Notes under the pieces: model-generated
The model's database searches: none
What the model was told of the DNA's origin: nothing
Seen by the model: only the letters and a program-made list of their open reading frames with translations
Position numbers and translations under genes: made by a program
From: Paenalicyclobacillus macrosporangiidus
GTDB lineage: Bacteria > Bacillota > Bacilli > Alicyclobacillales > Alicyclobacillaceae
Length of the DNA stretch: 64,000 bases
Assembly (NCBI RefSeq): GCF_900116805.1
Contig: NZ_FPBV01000010.1
Location: 1-64,000 of the forward strand
Reading direction: 5' to 3'
Shown: one piece after another, positions 59,849 to 64,000 of the stretch
Position numbering within the stretch: the first letter of the stretch is position 1
Layout: each line of letters begins with the position of its first letter

Positions 59849-61104
59849 GATACGGTGCCCCCCACCGCGCCGCCCGTCGTGCCGTCACCGGATACCCGGC
59901 CGGAGACACCGGGACGCGGCCGGGTTCGGCGCCAGTCCAGTTTCTGATCCGGTTCGTTCGTGAGTGGGATGGTACAGCGCACCGTGGTCCCTCCGTCGTC
60001 GTTTTGAAAAATCTCCAGGCGTCCATTCAAACGCTGAACCGACCGGGCCATCGAATGCAATCCGAAGTGGCCGGCGGGATGGGTCAGGAAGCGCAGCGCC
60101 TCCTCCGATATCCCGATGCCGGCGTCCTGTACGGCCACGATGGCCTGGTCCCGTTCCACCCGCACATGCACCGTTGCCGCCGGGCTGTTGGCATGGCGAT
60201 ACACATTCGTCAAGGACTCCTCGATAATTTTCAACACCGTCTGCCGGACAAGCGGGCTCAACCGTGAGAAGTCGCCCTCCGTGACCAGGTCCGTGGGCAG
60301 CCCGGTGATGCGCTCGAATTCCTGGACCAGCAGCGTCAAGGTGCCGCTGTCCGCGCCGGTTTCATCGTTCATGAAGCGAAACAGGATGGCGCGCAGTTCC
60401 GCCTGGCACTGGGTGGTCAAATCGCGCAGGCGCGCGATCCGCATCTGCACCTCCCGCTTGTCCTCCGCCGTCGGCAGCATCCGCTCGAGGTGTTCGATCT
60501 CACGGGCCACGGCAAACAGCGTCTGTGACAGCGAATCGTGCAGTTCGTCCGCAACCCGTTTCCGTTCTTCTGCGGCGACGCGGAACTGTTCATTTTCCCT
60601 CTGCTCGCACCACTCGATGGCAATGGTGCAAAGTGCCGCGAATCCGCTTACAATGGCTTCGTCGTTCGGCGTGAACGCGCCTTTGTTCGGCGGATTCCCC
60701 AGAAACAGACAACCGACGGTCTTGCCGTGGCTCTGAAGCGGGATGGTCAGCAGCGATTCGACCGGTGGATGGCCCGGAGGGGAACCGATGGACAGAGGGT
60801 GTCTGGAAATCGACTCGACGCGCAGCGTTCCGCCTGTTTTCACGGGCAGAAAGTACATGCCGTGCCCCTTCGGCAACTCGGAGAACTGCGCGCGCCATCC
60901 GGACACCTTGAAATACCGGATGACCGTGGGATCGGACGAATCGAGCAAGATGATGCCCGCGAACACCGCATGCGCCAGCTTGCGCGCGTAGTCGACCACC
61001 GCCTGCAGCAGGGGTTCCAGTCCCTCATCCATCACAGCTCCCAGGCGGTTTAAGGATTCAGACAACATGCGCATGACCTCTGCCGGATTGACCCGTTCAC
61101 CCAT
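59845..61104 (-). CDS. GAF-domain histidine kinase (NarL-type)
   Basis: 419 residues with no membrane segment. A GAF domain (about 20-165) precedes the HisKA_3 dimerisation helix with phospho-acceptor H189 in RVADELHDSLSQTLF. The ATPase domain is intact (IEESLTNVYRHANS, VQDAGIGI, GHFGLHSMARSVQRLNG). A Gly/Thr/Arg-rich tail ends the protein. The cytoplasmic GAF sensor may bind a gas, cofactor or small molecule. With the adjoining response regulator it forms a complete two-component system facing the CO dehydrogenase operon. Confidence 0.92.
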   Translation of the reverse strand: MGERVNPAEVMRMLSESLNRLGAVMDEGLEPLLQAVVDYARKLAHAVFAGIILLDSSDPTVIRYFKVSGWRAQFSELPKGHGMYFLPVKTGGTLRVESISRHPLSIGSPPGHPPVESLLTIPLQSHGKTVGCLFLGNPPNKGAFTPNDEAIVSGFAALCTIAIEWCEQRENEQFRVAAEERKRVADELHDSLSQTLFAVAREIEHLERMLPTAEDKREVQMRIARLRDLTTQCQAELRAILFRFMNDETGADSGTLTLLVQEFERITGLPTDLVTEGDFSRLSPLVRQTVLKIIEESLTNVYRHANSPAATVHVRVERDQAIVAVQDAGIGISEEALRFLTHPAGHFGLHSMARSVQRLNGRLEIFQNDDGGTTVRCTIPLTNEPDQKLDWRRTRPRPGVSGRVSGDGTTGGAVGGTVS

Positions 61105-61156
61105 TCGCTGTCCCCGTCCCTTCGGATGTTGTCGCGAGACCAGCGGGTATTGAGAA

Positions 61157-61172
61157 ACACCCGATCGGGTGT
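61157..61172. promoter_or_regulatory. 16-base perfect palindrome between kinase and cox operon
   Basis: ACACCCGATCGGGTGT is fully self-complementary. It lies 53 bases upstream of the kinase start and 183 bases upstream of coxM, a good place for a dimeric regulator that controls both directions. The adjacent NarL-type regulator is the obvious candidate, but no direct evidence links them. Confidence 0.55.
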
Positions 61173-61263
61173 ACTCCTGCAGCTACTGTTCATTCTACAA
61201 TATTTCTGAACAAAGCGTACCCCCAGGATCTTTGTGATCTGCCGGAGTTGTTCAGGTTTGTAA

Positions 61264-61278
61264 ATGGAAACGCTTTCC
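61264..61278 (+). promoter_or_regulatory. CcpA catabolite-responsive element (cre)-like site
   Basis: ATGGAAACGCTTTCC fits the cre consensus WTGNAANCGNWNNCW at all but the last position and is nearly palindromic. It lies 77 bases before coxM. It suggests that CO oxidation genes are repressed when a preferred carbon source is present. Confidence 0.6.
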
Positions 61279-61354
61279 TGAGGGTGGCGGGTGCCGGCAC
61301 AGCAAGGCTCGCGGCGTACGTCCATCGCACACCAATCATGGAGGAGGTTTTACG

Positions 61355-62239
61355 GTGTTTCCAAACGCGTTCAGGTACGAGGCACCGGCATCCCTGGACG
61401 AGGCGATCCGCTTGATGACCGAGCACGCCTATGACGCCAAGGTGTTGGCCGGAGGCCAAAGTCTGTTGCCGATGATGAAACTGCGCATTGCCGCCCCGGC
61501 CGTCCTGATTGATCTGGGCGGCATCGGGGAACTGAAAGGCTGGCGCGAGACGGAGGAGGGGCTTCGCATCGGTGCCCTGACCCGCCATGCGGACCTGGAA
61601 CGTGCGGCCGCGCTGTACGGGCGCTATCCGCTGCTCTCCCGAACCGCCCGCTGGATTGCGGATCCGTTGGTGCGCAACCGCGGAACCATCGGGGGGTCCC
61701 TGGCGCACGCCGATCCCGGGTCCGATTGGGGCACAGCCATGATTGCGCTGCACGCCGAGGTGGAGGCGGCCGGTCCCGAGGGCTCCCGGCGGATCCCTAT
61801 CGATGACTTCTTCGTGGACACGTTCGTGACGTCGCTCCAAGAAGGTGAACTGGTCACCGCGGTGCACGTTCCGGCCCCGTCCGGTCCGGTGGCCGCCCGG
61901 TACATGAAGCTGGAGCGCAAGGCGGGCGACTTCGCCATCGCCGGTCTGGCGGTCCACATCGTGACGGACGGAGACGGCCGCGTGGCCGAGGCGGGCATCG
62001 GCATCTGTGCCTGTGGCCCTGTTCCGCTGCGCGCCGCCAAGGCCGAGGCAGCGCTGGTGGGCCGTCCTCTGACGAGCGACACCATCGCCGAAGCGTCCAG
62101 GCTCGTTCCGGAAGACGCGGAACCGGCCGACGACCTGCGCGGGTCCAGCGACTACAAGCGCGACCTGCTGCGCGTGTTCGCCCTGCGCGCGCTGCGCGAA
62201 ATCGCGGAAGAACTGGAAGGGAGAGCGTCGATAGCATGA
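61355..62239 (+). CDS. coxM: Aerobic CO dehydrogenase, FAD-binding medium subunit
   Basis: 294 residues from a GTG with GGAGG 7 bases upstream. FAD-binding motifs are LAGGQSLLP (31-39) and [15 protein letters not shown] (TIGG at 111-114). The C-terminal domain is of the CODH flavoprotein type. It passes electrons from the iron-sulfur subunit to the respiratory chain. The gene order M-S-L and the form I signature in the large subunit support CO dehydrogenase over xanthine dehydrogenase relatives. Its stop overlaps coxS by 4 bases. Confidence 0.9.
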   Translation: MFPNAFRYEAPASLDEAIRLMTEHAYDAKVLAGGQSLLPMMKLRIAAPAVLIDLGGIGELKGWRETEEGLRIGALTRHADLERAAALYGRYPLLSRTARWIADPLVRNRGTIGGSLAHADPGSDWGTAMIALHAEVEAAGPEGSRRIPIDDFFVDTFVTSLQEGELVTAVHVPAPSGPVAARYMKLERKAGDFAIAGLAVHIVTDGDGRVAEAGIGICACGPVPLRAAKAEAALVGRPLTSDTIAEASRLVPEDAEPADDLRGSSDYKRDLLRVFALRALREIAEELEGRASIA

Positions 62240-62751
62240 AGATTGCGGTGAAGGTGAACGGGCGCCTCTATGAATCGGACGTCGAGCCACGCACGTTGCT
62301 GGCGTATTATCTGCGGGAAACCCTCAACCTCACGGGCACGCACATCGGCTGCGACACGACCAGCTGCGGTGCGTGTACGGTGCTGCTGGACGGCGAGCCG
62401 GTCAAATCGTGCACGGTGCTGGCCGTGCAGGCGAATGGGCGCGAGGTGATGACCGTCGAGGGGTTGGAGCAGAACGGTCAACTGCATCCGGTGCAGAGCG
62501 CGTTCTGGGAAGCCCACGCCCTGCAATGCGGCTACTGCACGCCGGGGATGCTGATGGCCTCGTATGCCCTGCTGCAGGACAATCCGGCGCCCACCGAGGC
62601 GGAGATTCGGGAAGCGCTGTCGGGGAACGTCTGCCGTTGCACCGGCTACGTCAACATTGTCAAGGCTGTCCAACTCGCGGCCCGGCAGTTGTCGGGTGAA
62701 GGTCAAGAAGCGTTGCAGGAGGTAGAGGCACATGGCGCTTCGTCAAACTGA
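62236..62751 (+). CDS. coxS: Aerobic CO dehydrogenase, [2Fe-2S] small subunit
   Basis: 171 residues. The plant-ferredoxin-type cluster ligands are C39, C44, C47 and C59 ([18 protein letters not shown] region). The second cluster uses C98, C101, C133 and C135 (CGYC and CRC). It links the molybdenum site in CoxL to the flavin in CoxM. The last 15 residues overlap the start of coxL in another frame by 20 bases, so translation is coupled. Confidence 0.95.
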   Translation: MKIAVKVNGRLYESDVEPRTLLAYYLRETLNLTGTHIGCDTTSCGACTVLLDGEPVKSCTVLAVQANGREVMTVEGLEQNGQLHPVQSAFWEAHALQCGYCTPGMLMASYALLQDNPAPTEAEIREALSGNVCRCTGYVNIVKAVQLAARQLSGEGQEALQEVEAHGASSN

Positions 62752-64000
62752 GTTGCGGCCTTTGGGGAAACCGGTGGGCCGCAAGGAAGACCCGCGCCTG
62801 ATTCGCGGCAAAGGCCGGTATGTGGATGACATCATGTTGCCGAACATGCTCCATCTCTGCGTCGTGCGCAGTCCGTATGCGCACGCCCGCATTCGCCGCA
62901 TCGACGCTTCGGCGGCACTCGCCGCGCCGGGGGTGAAGCTGGTTCTCACGGGGGAAGACCTGGCCAAGATGAATCTGGCTTGGATGCCCACCCTGGCGGG
63001 CGACCGGCAGATGGTGCTGGCCACGGACAAAGTCTTGTTCCAGTATCAGGAGGTCGCCGCCGTGGTCGCCGAGACCCGGGCGCAGGCGGAGGACGCGGCG
63101 CAGCTGATTGAGGTGGACTACGAGCCGCTTCCGGTTGTGGTCGATCCGTTCTACGCCCTGACGCCAGAAGCCCCGATCTTGCGCGATGACAAGGAGAAAA
63201 AATCCAACCTGATCTTCCATTGGGAAGCGGGAGACCGGGAAGAGACCGAAGCGATCTTTCGCGAGGCGCCGGTGGTCGTCAAGCAGGATGTTCGCTTTCC
63301 GCGCGTCCATCCGTCTCCGTTGGAACCGTGCGGGTGTGTGGCGGACTACGATACCGCCAGAAGCAAGCTGACCTTCTACGTCACCTCCCAGGCCCCGCAT
63401 GCTCACCGCACCGTGCTCGCTCTGGTCAGCGGTTTGCCGGAGCACCAAATTCACGTGATTTCCCCCGATGTCGGCGGCGGATTCGGAAACAAGGTACCCG
63501 TGTACCCCGGATACGTGTGCGCCATCGTCGCCTCGCTGAAACTGGGCGTACCTGTGAAATGGATTGAGACGCGCACGGAGAACATTGCCAGTACGCATTT
63601 CGCCCGCGACTATCATATGACGGCCGAGATCGCGGCGCGCGAGGACGGCAAGGTGTTGGCGCTGCGGGTGAAGACGGTCGCCGACCACGGTGCGTTTGAC
63701 GGGGCGGCCGACCCGTCCAAATTCCCGGCCGGGCTGTTCAGTATTGTCAGCGGTTCCTACGATTTCAAAGCCGCGTTCGTGGAAGTGGACGGCGTTCACA
63801 CCAACAAACCGCCTGGCGGGGTGGCCTACCGTTGCTCCTTCCGCGTGACCGAGGCGGCGTATTTGATTGAACGCGTGATGGACGTGCTGGCCCAGCGCCT
63901 GAAGATGGATCCGGCCGAACTGCGGTTGCGCAACTTCATTCGCAAGGAGCAGTTCCCGTACCGGTCCCCCACGGGGTGGGTGTACGACAGCGGCGACTAC
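62732..64000 (+). CDS. coxL: Aerobic CO dehydrogenase, Mo-Cu large subunit (form I), partial
   Basis: The frame starts at an ATG with GGAGG 9 bases upstream and runs off the window after 423 codons; the full protein has about 800. It opens [17 protein letters not shown], as all CoxL proteins do. The active-site loop reads AYRCSFR (365-371), the signature of form I enzymes whose Cys368 equivalent holds the copper; form II has [16 protein letters not shown] is the molybdopterin-binding block. This makes genuine CO oxidation likely. Confidence 0.95.
   Translation, partial: MALRQTELRPLGKPVGRKEDPRLIRGKGRYVDDIMLPNMLHLCVVRSPYAHARIRRIDASAALAAPGVKLVLTGEDLAKMNLAWMPTLAGDRQMVLATDKVLFQYQEVAAVVAETRAQAEDAAQLIEVDYEPLPVVVDPFYALTPEAPILRDDKEKKSNLIFHWEAGDREETEAIFREAPVVVKQDVRFPRVHPSPLEPCGCVADYDTARSKLTFYVTSQAPHAHRTVLALVSGLPEHQIHVISPDVGGGFGNKVPVYPGYVCAIVASLKLGVPVKWIETRTENIASTHFARDYHMTAEIAAREDGKVLALRVKTVADHGAFDGAADPSKFPAGLFSIVSGSYDFKAAFVEVDGVHTNKPPGGVAYRCSFRVTEAAYLIERVMDVLAQRLKMDPAELRLRNFIRKEQFPYRSPTGWVYDSGDY

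Noticed and set aside
61261-61354. Sigma-54 promoter for the cox operon
   Set aside because: GG and GC dinucleotides occur, but not with the fixed TGGCAC-N5-TTGC spacing.
1-64000. CRISPR arrays, prophage structural genes, rRNA operons or a replication origin
   Set aside because: No regularly spaced repeats, phage proteins, rRNA-like blocks or DnaA-box clusters were seen while reading both strands.

Overview
The window looks like a piece of chromosome from an aerobic, GC-rich, spore-former-type Bacillota, most like the Alicyclobacillaceae (Alicyclobacillus or Kyrpidia relatives). That placement is inferred from several signs: strong AGGAGG ribosome binding sites, frequent GTG and TTG starts, lipobox-anchored solute-binding proteins, a CcpA-like cre site, oxygen-dependent lower-ligand synthesis for B12 (BluB), a globin-coupled receptor, and a form I aerobic CO dehydrogenase. 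No rRNA or classical tRNA is present to fix the taxonomy.

Layout, left to right. 1-2490: the end of an IS256-family element sits in istB of an IS21-family element, and that IS21 element sits in a NarL-type histidine kinase, of which only the C-terminus survives. Next come a TPR/degenerate HD-GYP protein (2649-4124), a leftward MFS drug-efflux operon with two HlyD-type adaptors and a MarR regulator (4335-9171), a TPR lipoprotein, and a rightward RND efflux pair (10544-15504). The MFS-linked and RND-linked adaptors share an unusual coiled-coil tip.

15605-22792 is a B12 region. A cobalamin riboswitch with an attenuator terminator controls the leftward btuFCD uptake operon. Divergent from it are a fused cobT-bluB gene, a PduO-type adenosyltransferase, cobU and cobS. 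22939-29817 holds a glycosyltransferase with a predicted c-di-GMP-binding MshEN region, a membrane glycosyltransferase, a metallo-hydrolase, an Rpn-type nuclease remnant, and a coupled ImmA/IrrE-PIN pair. 29968-34149 is a divergent siderophore-uptake locus.

34368-39380 has two small leftward genes, a GGDEF/HD-GYP enzyme and a globin-MCP-CZB receptor. 39355-46643 is a sugar locus: a LacI repressor, two matching operators, a ribose-type ABC transporter, a dehydrogenase, a lactonase, a DUF4177 protein and RbsD. 46737-48978 has a VOC protein, an amino-acid permease and a tiny basic ORF.

49260-49690 (minus strand) has no protein gene. It carries a promoter, a roughly 260-nt RNA whose ends fold like the acceptor, D and T parts of a tRNA, and a terminator; this is the most novel element here. 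After it come a methyltransferase fragment, a DUF3825 protein, an R2-like oxidase, a PilZ protein and an acyltransferase/SGNH protein. 55805-59112 is a tightly overlapping HEPN / KGGxGR-ATPase / P-loop-ATPase cassette, a candidate defence or stress system. The window ends with a two-component system facing a coxMSL operon (CO oxidation), whose large-subunit gene runs off the edge.
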